From Brevundimonas sp. (lineage in GTDB: Bacteria; Pseudomonadota; Alphaproteobacteria; Caulobacterales; Caulobacteraceae), in the NCBI GenBank assembly GCA_020253595.1, contig JADCBH010000256.1, forward strand, positions 1 through 6,965: 6,965 nucleotides of DNA, read 5' to 3'. Under the pieces are notes generated by a model that saw only the letters and a list, made by a program, of their open reading frames with translations, was not told where the DNA came from and did not search any database. Shown here one piece after another: positions 1 through 5,670 of this stretch. Position numbers and translations under genes: made by a program. Within the stretch, counting starts at the first letter, position 1; each line of letters opens with the position of its first letter.

Positions 1-27
1 GGTGGCGAAAAACGGAGCGGCGCGACG

Positions 28-387
28 ATGCTGAGGTTCATTCTCCAGGCGATGGTAACGGCGCTGGGTCTGTGGCTGGCGGCCTACGTCGTGCCGGGCG
101 TGGCCTTCACCCAGACCGGCTCACTGATCGCGGCGGCCGTTCTGCTGGGAATCGCCAACGCCGTCGTGCGGCCTATCCTGGTGATCCTGACCTTCCCCCT
201 GACGGTCTTCACCTTTGGCCTGTTCCTGTTGGTGGTGAACGCCGCCACCATCGGCTTCGTCGCCAGCTTCCTCGGCGGATTCGAGGTCGACGGGCTCTGG
301 GCGGGGATCGGCGCGGCGATCGTGACCGGGCTGGTCAGCTGGGTGGTCGGCTCCGCGATCCAGGACGATAGGCGGCGGGACGGCTGA
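28..387 (+). CDS. Phage-holin-family (DUF360-like) small integral membrane protein, 119 aa
   Basis: This small inner-membrane protein has an unknown cellular role. The chain is almost entirely hydrophobic and shows about four membrane segments, near residues 4-24, 31-54, 57-82 and 89-110, ending in a short charged tail (DDRRRDG). The motif NAVVRPIL followed by LTFPLTVFTFGLF is the hallmark of the family annotated as 'phage holin family protein' (Phage_holin_4_2, formerly DUF360), and the length is normal for it. Despite the name, members are mostly chromosomal and not lytic; nothing phage-like surrounds this gene. The ATG at 28 follows GGAG (14-17) at 10-base spacing. The next gene, on the same strand, starts 107 bases after the stop, so the two need not form an operon. 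The family call is fairly sure; the function is not known. Confidence 0.87.
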   Translation: MLRFILQAMVTALGLWLAAYVVPGVAFTQTGSLIAAAVLLGIANAVVRPILVILTFPLTVFTFGLFLLVVNAATIGFVASFLGGFEVDGLWAGIGAAIVTGLVSWVVGSAIQDDRRRDG

Positions 388-395
388 CGCCCGAA

Positions 396-464
396 GTCCT
401 CCACTCTCGAGCCGGAAACCACGGCCACAGCTCCACCATTGTCAGGTCGTGCGGCTTGGAGGAC
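396..464. repeat. Widely spaced inverted repeat (8 bp arms) between holin-family gene and hydrolase gene
   Basis: GTCCTCCA (396-403) and its exact reverse complement TGGAGGAC (457-464) flank a 53-base loop in the 107-base gap upstream of the hydrolase gene. The right arm contains a Shine-Dalgarno-like GGAGG (458-462), but no start codon uses it sensibly. The repeat may be a weak mRNA structure or chance. No T-run follows it, so I do not call it a terminator. The rest of this gap shows no other clear signal. Confidence 0.2.
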
Positions 465-482
465 ACTTGCAGCAGACGAGTG

Positions 483-486
483 AGGG
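483..486 (+). promoter_or_regulatory. Ribosome binding site that sets the hydrolase start at ATG 495
   Basis: AGGG at 483-486 lies eight bases before ATG 495. The reading frame stays open upstream to a TTG at 456, but that codon has no ribosome binding site and would place charged residues before the signal peptide. ATG 501 is also possible, but its spacing would be 14 bases. Confidence 0.55.
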
Positions 487-494
487 TGACCTTC

Positions 495-2966
495 ATGGCG
501 ATGATCCGAAGACGGCCCCTGGCCATCGTGGTGGCGGCGGTCTGGCTGGCTTCTCCCGTCGCGGTGTCGGCGCAATGGACGCATCAGTATCCAAAGGTCG
601 AGGGCTTCGCGCACCAGCTTTATCTCGAGCAGGAAAACCTGCCGATCCTTTCTTCCGGGCCGACTTATCCGGCGGCGTCGCCAGACGGGACCACAATCGC
701 CTTCGCGCATCAGGGCTGGATCTGGTTGCTCGACCGCGAGAGTGGGGTCGCCCGGCGGCTAACCGATGAAAGCGCGATCGATGCGCGACCGCGCTGGTCG
801 CCGGACGGAACGCAGATCGCTTTCGTTCGCGACACCGGAACAGACACCGCTATCGTGATCGTGGGGGTCGATGGCGCAATGCTGGCGCAGATCGACACCC
901 CCGCGATCGACCTCGACCCTGAATTCACGCGAGACGGAAACTTCCTGATCTACACCTCCGCTCGTGAGGGGCGGCTGGATCTGTGGCGACGGAATCTTGA
1001 GACCGGCACGGACGAGGCCGTGACCACCGGTGCCCGGGCGGCGCGGGCGGCCAGGGTGCTGGGTGACGGACGGATCGTCTATCAGGAAGCCGTCGGGCCC
1101 GCCGTCGCTCTGAAGCTTCGGAACACGGACGGGACCGAGGGCCCGGTCCTGGTCGAGCAGGGCTGGATGGCGCATCTGAACCCCGATACGCATCCGGCGG
1201 AGCGCGCGATCGTCTATGGGGTCGGCGACGGCAACAGCGTCCGGCTGGCCGTCATGGACGTCGACAGGCCGGCCTTTCCGCGCTGGCTGACACCTGCGGG
1301 CGAGAAGGCGCTGTTTCCGACCTGGTCGGCCGATGGCTCGCAGATCTATTTCGTCCTGGCCGACCGGGACCAGCAGTTCGCGCTGATGGTGATCCCCGCC
1401 GCCGGCGGGACGGCCCGACCGGTCGAGATCGAGCGATGGGATTACGGCCCGAGAACAGGCGAGCTTTCGATCACCACGACCCTGGCAGGGTCCGACGGGG
1501 CCGGGCCTTCGACGCCCGCGCGGCTTTCGATCACGCGGGCGGACGGTCACCCGGTCGCCAATCCCGCCGGGCCGACCTATGTCGATAACCAGAATGGCCC
1601 GGTCTATTTCTACGCGGACGGTCGCACCACCCTGCGCCTGCCTGAAGGCGAGTACCGGATCGTCGCCACGCATGGGCCCTTCTCGCTTCCGCAGACCCGG
1701 TCGGTCCGCGTCGGCGCAGACCGCACCGTATCCGTGTCGCTGAACATCCCGCGAATCTGGGACGCAGCGGCCGCGGGCTTTGCCTCGGCCGATCACCACG
1801 TCCATCTGAACGGCAGCGGAGTGAACGAGCTCGAGCTCGACGATCTCCTGCTTCCGATGCAGGGTGAGGATCTGGACTTCTCGGCTCCGATGGCCTGGAA
1901 CCAGTACAACCGGTTCATCGATGCCGATCGCATCGGCCAAAAGGCGACGGCCCAGGACGGCACCACGGCGTGGCTGACGCAGGAGGTGCGATCCGACTAT
2001 CACGGTCACGTCGGGATGATCGGCGCGACGGAAGCGTTTCAGCCCTGGTTCTTCGGCCCCACGAACCCCGTCTATGGCAATCGTGATCTGCACAACGGGC
2101 TTGTGAACCCCTTCGCGAGGGCGCAGGGGGCGCTGGCGACCTATGTTCTCCCGGTGAGCGGGGATAGCGATCCGTTCGCGGATCTGAACGCGAACGGATT
2201 GCCTCTGGAACTGGTCGTCGACGGGGTTCTGTCCGACGGCATGGGTCTGGAACTGGTCTGCCAGTGGACCAGCCCCATCGGTACGGCACAGGCCTGGTAC
2301 CGGTTCCTCAACATCGGGCGCGCGATGCCGGCCACCTCCGGCACCGATATGATGGCCAACTTTTACAGGGTGCCGGCAGTCGGAACGGCCCGGGCCTATG
2401 TTCCCACGACTGACACTCAGCAGGGATACTCAGCCGCCGTCGATCGTGTGCGGTCCGGCGAGGGCTTCGTCACCACGGGACCCGCGCTGCTGCTCGACGT
2501 CGACGGCCGGGCCCCCGGAGGGACCGTGCCCGAGGGCCATCAGACTTGGTCGATCGACCTGATCAGCGTTCGTCCGGTCGAGCGGGTCGAGATCATCGTC
2601 AACGGGCAGGTCGTCCAGACACTGGACGGCTTCGAAGGCAATGGGCGCAGACGCTACACCGGAACGGTCGAGCTGCCTTCGGGCGGATGGATCGCGGCGC
2701 GCGCCATGGGCGGCCAGACGGGTTGGCCCATCATGTCGTACGCCCATTTCGCCCACACCCAGCCGGTGTGGATCGATCATGTGGGCAGCACGGAGCCCCT
2801 CTCCGCACGAGCCTCGGCGGTGGATCTCCTGCGGGCGCTGGACCATTCGGAGGGCCGATTCAACCAAAGCTACGGCGCCGCCATCCCGCCGGGTCTGCGG
2901 CTGCGGCTATCGGATGCGCGCCGGCGGCTCCTTCAGGTCGCGGGCCAACCCACGGCGGCAGACTGA
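495..2966 (+). CDS. Exported CehA/McbA-family metallohydrolase with N-terminal TolB-like propeller, 823 aa
   Basis: This is probably a periplasmic or envelope-bound hydrolase; the substrate is unknown. Residues 1-26 form a signal peptide (arginines 5-7, hydrophobic core, VSA before Q27). PD40/WD40-like propeller blades follow: SPDGTTIAF (62-70), SPDGTQIAF (102-110), TRDGNFLIY (145-153) and SADGSQIYF (278-286). A beta-sandwich-like stretch at about 343-418 leads into a PHP-like domain. That domain carries ADHHVH (D433, H435, H437), GH (504-505), GTD (616-618) and the family-typical FVTTGP (658-663). This architecture matches proteins named CehA/McbA family metallohydrolase, after carbaryl hydrolases; carbaryl itself need not be the substrate. 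L552 (YVLP) stands where I expect a histidine (YxHP), so metal binding may be altered. The gene converges on cobS. Family call good, activity uncertain. Confidence 0.85.
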   Translation: MAMIRRRPLAIVVAAVWLASPVAVSAQWTHQYPKVEGFAHQLYLEQENLPILSSGPTYPAASPDGTTIAFAHQGWIWLLDRESGVARRLTDESAIDARPRWSPDGTQIAFVRDTGTDTAIVIVGVDGAMLAQIDTPAIDLDPEFTRDGNFLIYTSAREGRLDLWRRNLETGTDEAVTTGARAARAARVLGDGRIVYQEAVGPAVALKLRNTDGTEGPVLVEQGWMAHLNPDTHPAERAIVYGVGDGNSVRLAVMDVDRPAFPRWLTPAGEKALFPTWSADGSQIYFVLADRDQQFALMVIPAAGGTARPVEIERWDYGPRTGELSITTTLAGSDGAGPSTPARLSITRADGHPVANPAGPTYVDNQNGPVYFYADGRTTLRLPEGEYRIVATHGPFSLPQTRSVRVGADRTVSVSLNIPRIWDAAAAGFASADHHVHLNGSGVNELELDDLLLPMQGEDLDFSAPMAWNQYNRFIDADRIGQKATAQDGTTAWLTQEVRSDYHGHVGMIGATEAFQPWFFGPTNPVYGNRDLHNGLVNPFARAQGALATYVLPVSGDSDPFADLNANGLPLELVVDGVLSDGMGLELVCQWTSPIGTAQAWYRFLNIGRAMPATSGTDMMANFYRVPAVGTARAYVPTTDTQQGYSAAVDRVRSGEGFVTTGPALLLDVDGRAPGGTVPEGHQTWSIDLISVRPVERVEIIVNGQVVQTLDGFEGNGRRRYTGTVELPSGGWIAARAMGGQTGWPIMSYAHFAHTQPVWIDHVGSTEPLSARASAVDLLRALDHSEGRFNQSYGAAIPPGLRLRLSDARRRLLQVAGQPTAAD

Positions 2967-2975
2967 TCTTGGTGA

Positions 2976-2992
2976 CCCCACGAGCGGTGGGG
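2976..2992. terminator. Small hairpin between convergent hydrolase and cobS genes, possible bidirectional terminator
   Basis: CCCCAC (2976-2981) pairs perfectly with GTGGGG (2987-2992) over a five-base loop. It begins ten bases after the hydrolase stop and lies 32 bases beyond the cobS stop. Its place between two convergent stop codons suits a shared transcription end. No T-run follows on either strand, so an intrinsic terminator would be weak. The 58-base gap holds nothing else clear. Confidence 0.4.
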
Positions 2993-3024
2993 CACGAACG
3001 GGTCTCTGGACCGAAGCCCGATCC

Positions 3025-4041
3025 TCAGCCCACCTTCACCCGAGTCGCCGCCTCGCGGAGGTCTTCCCCGAACGCACGCTGGTAGAACTCCGCGATCGTG
3101 GGGCGCTCCAGCTCGTCGCACTTGTTCAGGAACGTCAGGCGGAAGCTGAGCCCCAGGTCGCCGCCGAAGATCATGGCGTTCTGGGCCCAGGTGATCACCG
3201 TCCTCGGGCTCATGACCGTCGAGATGTCACCGTTCATGAAGGCGTTCCGCGTCATGTCGGCGACGCGGACCATGGCGGCGATCTTCCTGCGGCCCTCGGC
3301 GTCGGCCCATTCCGGCACCTTGGCGGCAACGATCTCGGCTTCCACGTCGTGGTCCAGATAGTTCAGGGTGGTGACGATCGACCAGCGGTCCATCTGGCCC
3401 TGATTGATCTGCTGGGTGCCATGATACAGGCCACTGGTGTCGCCCAGACCGATGGTATTGGTCGTGGCGAACAGGCGGAACCACTTGTTGGGGCGGATGA
3501 CGCGGTTCTGGTCCAGCAGGGTCAGGCGGCCCTGCGCCTCCAGCACGCGCTGGATCACGAACATCACATCGGGGCGGCCGGCGTCGTATTCGTCGAACAC
3601 TAGGGCGATAGGGCGCTGGATCGCCCAGGGCAGCATGCCCTCGCGGAACTCGGTGATCTGCTTGCCGTCCTTCAGGACGATGGCGTCCTTGCCGACCAGA
3701 TCGATGCGGCTGACGTGGCTGTCCAGGTTCACGCGGACGGTGGGCCAGTTCAGCCGGGCAGCCACCTGCTCGATATGGGTCGACTTGCCGGTGCCGTGAT
3801 AGCCCTGGACCATCACCCGGCGGTCGTGGGCGAAGCCGGCGCAGATCGCCAGCGTGGTCTGGGGGTCGAACCGATAGGCCGGATCGACCTCGGGGACATG
3901 GCTGTCGCCCGGATCGAAGCAGGGCACGGTCATGTCAGAGTCGACGCCGAAGGCTTCGCGCACCGTCACCTTGCGATGGGGTTCGAACGTCAGCAGCGGG
4001 TCGGGCGTCGAGTCGAGCGGGGAGGAAGCCATGCGGCTCAT
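3025..4041 (-). CDS. cobS: Cobaltochelatase subunit CobS (AAA+ ATPase), 338 aa
   Basis: CobS is a cytoplasmic MoxR-type AAA+ ATPase. With CobT it drives the CobN subunit to insert cobalt into hydrogenobyrinic acid a,c-diamide in aerobic cobalamin synthesis. The N-terminal stretch (about 18-60) resembles the CobS_N region. Walker A is GYHGTGKST (80-88, K86), Walker B is ALVFDEYDAG (146-155, D150 and E151), sensor 1 is FATTNT (191-196), and MDRW (217-220) and SPR (278-280) carry likely arginine-finger and sensor 2 arginines. Length and motifs are normal and complete. ATG 4041 gives MSRMASS; ATG 4032 is an alternative start, and neither has a clear Shine-Dalgarno. A strong hairpin ends seven bases before ATG 4041. 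The cobT gene, its usual partner, is not downstream: a convergent hydrolase gene is. Some organisms keep cobS without the full pathway, so its role here depends on whether cobN and cobT exist elsewhere. Confidence 0.95.
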   Translation of the reverse strand: MSRMASSPLDSTPDPLLTFEPHRKVTVREAFGVDSDMTVPCFDPGDSHVPEVDPAYRFDPQTTLAICAGFAHDRRVMVQGYHGTGKSTHIEQVAARLNWPTVRVNLDSHVSRIDLVGKDAIVLKDGKQITEFREGMLPWAIQRPIALVFDEYDAGRPDVMFVIQRVLEAQGRLTLLDQNRVIRPNKWFRLFATTNTIGLGDTSGLYHGTQQINQGQMDRWSIVTTLNYLDHDVEAEIVAAKVPEWADAEGRRKIAAMVRVADMTRNAFMNGDISTVMSPRTVITWAQNAMIFGGDLGLSFRLTFLNKCDELERPTIAEFYQRAFGEDLREAATRVKVG

Positions 4042-4048
4042 CTAAAGC

Positions 4049-4080
4049 GGCCGCGCGCGCGGCTCAACACGCGCGCGGCC
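4049..4080. terminator. Strong GC hairpin between ohr and cobS, probable terminator
   Basis: GGCCGCGCGCG (4049-4059) and CGCGCGCGGCC (4070-4080) form a perfect 11-bp stem with a ten-base loop. An A-run (4044-4046) lies to the left and TGTTTT (4081-4086) to the right, the layout of a bidirectional intrinsic terminator. The T-run is better on the plus strand, although no plus-strand gene ends here; on the minus strand the stem is followed by GCTTTAG. It lies 13 bases after the ohr stop and seven bases before the cobS ATG. Both arms are alternating purine-pyrimidine (CG)n tracts. Confidence 0.6.
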
Positions 4081-4093
4081 TGTTTTGGTGCGG

Positions 4094-4519
4094 TTATTCC
4101 GCCGACAGGTCGACGTCGACGTTGCCCCGCGTGGCGTTGGAGTAGGGGCAAACCTGATGCGCTCTGGCGATCAGGGCGTCGATGGTCGCCTTGTCCAGAC
4201 CGTGGTCGGTGATCTTGAGATCGACCGAGATGTTGTAACCTTCGCCCCGGTCGTTCTTGCCGAAGCCGATGCCGGAATGGACCTTGGTGTCCGGTCCGAC
4301 AGGCGTGCCGGCTTGCTGGCTGACCAGTCGCAGTGCGCCGAGGTAGCAGGCGGCATAGCCCACGGCGAACAACTGCTCCGGATTGGTGCCCGGACCGTCG
4401 TCGCCGCCCATCGCCGCGGGCACCGAAAGCGCCACATCGATCTTGCCGTCATCGGTATGCGACCGACCGGCGCGCCCGCCGCCCGAGGCGGTGGCGTGGG
4501 CCTTGTAAAGAACGTCCAT
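4094..4519 (-). CDS. ohr: Organic hydroperoxide resistance protein Ohr (OsmC/Ohr family), 141 aa
   Basis: Ohr is a cytoplasmic thiol peroxidase that reduces organic (fatty-acid, alkyl) hydroperoxides to alcohols, normally as a homodimer recycled by a lipoylated protein. The active site is complete: peroxidatic C58 in NPEQLFAVGYAAC, resolving C124 in VCPYSNATRGN, R16 in the GGRxGR motif and E48 in NPEQ. The intact VCPYSNATRGN block and the roughly 140-residue length separate Ohr from OsmC. ATG 4519 follows AGGAG (4525-4529 on the plus strand) at five-base spacing. The gene lies 60 bases downstream of the J-domain gene on the same strand, and a hairpin follows its stop. Ohr is commonly controlled by the MarR-type repressor OhrR; no ohrR gene is in the window and I see no convincing OhrR operator in the 60-base gap, so read-through from the J-domain gene is possible. 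Confidence 0.94.
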   Translation of the reverse strand: MDVLYKAHATASGGGRAGRSHTDDGKIDVALSVPAAMGGDDGPGTNPEQLFAVGYAACYLGALRLVSQQAGTPVGPDTKVHSGIGFGKNDRGEGYNISVDLKITDHGLDKATIDALIARAHQVCPYSNATRGNVDVDLSAE

Positions 4520-4524
4520 GGGGG

Positions 4525-4529
4525 CTCCT
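4525..4529 (-). promoter_or_regulatory. Ribosome binding site of ohr
   Basis: Read on the minus strand this is AGGAG, five bases before ATG 4519. It fixes the ohr start and gives the expected MDVLYKA amino terminus. Confidence 0.65.
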
Positions 4530-4579
4530 GTGAGAGTGAAGGGCGTGTGTAGTGCGTCCGTAGGACAGCAGGAGGGGGA

Positions 4580-5251
4580 TCAGTTGGCCATCCCGGCCTT
4601 CTTGAGCGTCTTGTAGGCCTTGATGACCCGCTGGAGCTTGGCCTCTGCGCCCCGGTCGCCCTGGTTCAGGTCCGGGTGGAACCGTTTCAGAAGTTCGTGA
4701 TAGCGCGCCTTGACCGCCGCCTTGTCGGTACGGGCATCAAGATCGAGGTCAGCCAGAGCCTGGCGCTCTAGTTTGCCCAGGCGCAAGCCCTCTTCCTCGG
4801 CGGCCGCCTGTTCGCGCACGCGGCGGCCGAATAGCCCGAAGCTATCGTGCCAACCGCCGGTGCCGCTTGTGTTCGCCGTGCCCATCTTGGAGGCGAAGGC
4901 GGCCGCCTCGCGCGACATCTTGCCGGCCTTCATCTCCCAGGTCGGACGGCCGCCGGTCATGGCCTCCCGCTCCTGGGCCGCGCGAATCTGACCCTCGGTC
5001 ATGCCCGCGTAGAAGTTCCAACCCTTGTTGTACTCGCCCGCGTGGGGCTGACAGAAGTCGTAGAACTCGTTCAACCGCTCTCGGGATTTGGGAGCCCGTG
5101 CTGTGGCGGCGCGCGTGCAGTCCGGCCATTGGCAGGGCTTCTCGCCTGGCTTCAGGCGCAGGACGTCGGCCTCCGCAGCCTCCTCCTCGGGGCGCGGCGG
5201 CTTGATCCGCATATCCTTGAAGCGGGGCTTGTACTGGAACGAGGCAGGCAT
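4580..5251 (-). CDS. J-domain (DnaJ-like) co-chaperone protein with C-terminal J domain, 223 aa
   Basis: This is a class C J protein, expected to stimulate an Hsp70 (DnaK-type) ATPase on an unknown client in the cytoplasm. The J domain is at the C terminus (about 167-221): a KARYHELLKRF helix, the essential HPD motif (192-194), then AEAKLQRVIKAYKTLKK. There is no Gly/Phe region or DnaJ-type zinc finger. The N-terminal half has C40, C45, C67 and H70 (PCQWPDC and FCQPH), which could bind a metal, followed by EYNKGWNFYAGM, a segment I associate with alphaproteobacterial relatives. The frame is open up to 5551, but the family-like MPASFQYKPRF amino terminus supports ATG 5251; an earlier start would overlap divergent bolA. 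The Shine-Dalgarno is poor (GTGGGG three bases upstream). It diverges from bolA across 45 bases and is followed by ohr and cobS on the same strand. Confidence 0.9.
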   Translation of the reverse strand: MPASFQYKPRFKDMRIKPPRPEEEAAEADVLRLKPGEKPCQWPDCTRAATARAPKSRERLNEFYDFCQPHAGEYNKGWNFYAGMTEGQIRAAQEREAMTGGRPTWEMKAGKMSREAAAFASKMGTANTSGTGGWHDSFGLFGRRVREQAAAEEEGLRLGKLERQALADLDLDARTDKAAVKARYHELLKRFHPDLNQGDRGAEAKLQRVIKAYKTLKKAGMAN

Positions 5252-5271
5252 CGACCCCACTGTAGGGTCGA
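5251..5271. promoter_or_regulatory. Palindrome in the bolA / J-protein divergent region, possible operator
   Basis: TCGACCC (5251-5257) and GGGTCGA (5265-5271) form a perfect 7-bp inverted repeat with a seven-base spacer, the size of a dimeric repressor site. The left arm overlaps the J-protein start codon by one base, so it could also be a hairpin in the leader of that mRNA. The whole divergent gap is only 45 bases (5252-5296), so promoters probably extend into the coding regions. I cannot assign promoter boxes. Confidence 0.35.
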
Positions 5272-5284
5272 ATTGGTCACCATC

Positions 5285-5290
5285 AAGGAA
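5285..5290 (+). promoter_or_regulatory. Ribosome binding site of bolA
   Basis: AAGGAA at 5285-5290 lies six bases before ATG 5297. It selects this start over in-frame codons further upstream, which fall inside the divergent J-protein gene. Confidence 0.7.
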
Positions 5291-5296
5291 CTCCTC

Positions 5297-5593
5297 ATGG
5301 CCGAAGGCCCGATCGCGACGATTATCCGCAACAAGCTGACTGCGGCGCTGTCGCCGACGCGACTGGACATCGAGGACGATAGCGCTCGCCATGCAGGGCA
5401 TCACCACGAGGGGGGCATGGACGCGAAGCCGGGCGGCGAGAGCCATTTCAACCTGACCGTTGTCTCGGCAGCCTTTGAAAGTCAGAGCCGTGTTGTCAGA
5501 CAGCGGACGATAAACGCCTTGCTGGCCGCAGAACTGGCTGGACCGGTCCATGCACTTTCCATTCGAGCCCTGACGCCCGCAGAAGCGGAATGA
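5297..5593 (+). CDS. bolA: BolA family protein, 98 aa
   Basis: BolA proteins are small cytoplasmic factors that pair with monothiol glutaredoxins around a [2Fe-2S] cluster, acting in iron-sulfur and redox homeostasis; E. coli BolA is also described as a transcriptional regulator. The chain shows the family layout: LDIEDDSARHAGH (23-35), GGESHF (46-51), VVSAAFESQSRVVRQR (55-70) and GPVHALSIRALTPAE (82-96) with the conserved C-terminal His85. Where E. coli BolA has RHR, this protein has RQR (68-70); I believe this is common in alphaproteobacterial members. It is complete and of normal length. Proximity to the divergent J-domain protein and to cobS fits a recurrent alphaproteobacterial cluster. 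The histidine kinase gene follows on the same strand after 77 bases. Confidence 0.94.
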   Translation: MAEGPIATIIRNKLTAALSPTRLDIEDDSARHAGHHHEGGMDAKPGGESHFNLTVVSAAFESQSRVVRQRTINALLAAELAGPVHALSIRALTPAEAE

Positions 5594-5613
5594 ACGTAAA
5601 CTGCATTCACCCT

Positions 5614-5634
5614 GCCTTAGAACGTTCGCCTTAG
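5614..5634 (+). repeat. Direct heptamer repeat with embedded palindrome upstream of the histidine kinase
   Basis: GCCTTAG occurs at 5614-5620 and 5628-5634, separated by seven bases, and the 8-bp palindrome GAACGTTC (5620-5627) fills the gap. It lies in the 77-base bolA-kinase spacer, about 40 bases before the kinase start, where an activator or repressor could bind. A chance origin is quite possible. I see no clear promoter boxes or terminator in this spacer. Confidence 0.25.
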
Positions 5635-5670
5635 GGTCGCACTCGGGACTGTTTGCAGAATGGGGTAGGA

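Noticed and set aside
28..387. Phage lysis holin or prophage remnant
   Set aside because: The family name is historical; there is no endolysin, integrase or phage structural gene nearby, and the family is widespread on chromosomes.
84..710. Minus-strand open frame of 208 codons across the holin-family gene
   Set aside because: Low-complexity basic composition with no domain. It is antisense to a recognisable membrane protein and to the hydrolase start.
759..2093. Long minus-strand open frame (444 codons) opposite the hydrolase gene
   Set aside because: It is rich in Arg, Gly and Pro with no recognisable domain, and is fully antisense to a gene with a clear signal peptide and family motifs; such shadows are common at high GC.
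2641..3603. Plus-strand 320-codon frame opposite the end of cobS
   Set aside because: It is a shadow of the hydrolase C-terminus and cobS with no domain of its own. CobS motifs on the minus strand are decisive.
5252..5551. 100-codon N-terminal extension of the J-domain protein
   Set aside because: It is antisense to bolA and shows no family similarity; MPASFQYKPRF at 5251 is the expected amino terminus.
4847..5593. Plus-strand frame extending bolA upstream to 248 codons
   Set aside because: The upstream part is antisense to the J-domain gene. ATG 5297 has a good ribosome binding site and gives a normal 98-residue BolA.
5624..5638. Alphaproteobacterial SOS box (GTTC-N7-GTTC)
   Set aside because: The sequence reads GTTC-N7-GGTC, one mismatch in a short consensus, upstream of a gene not expected in the SOS regulon.
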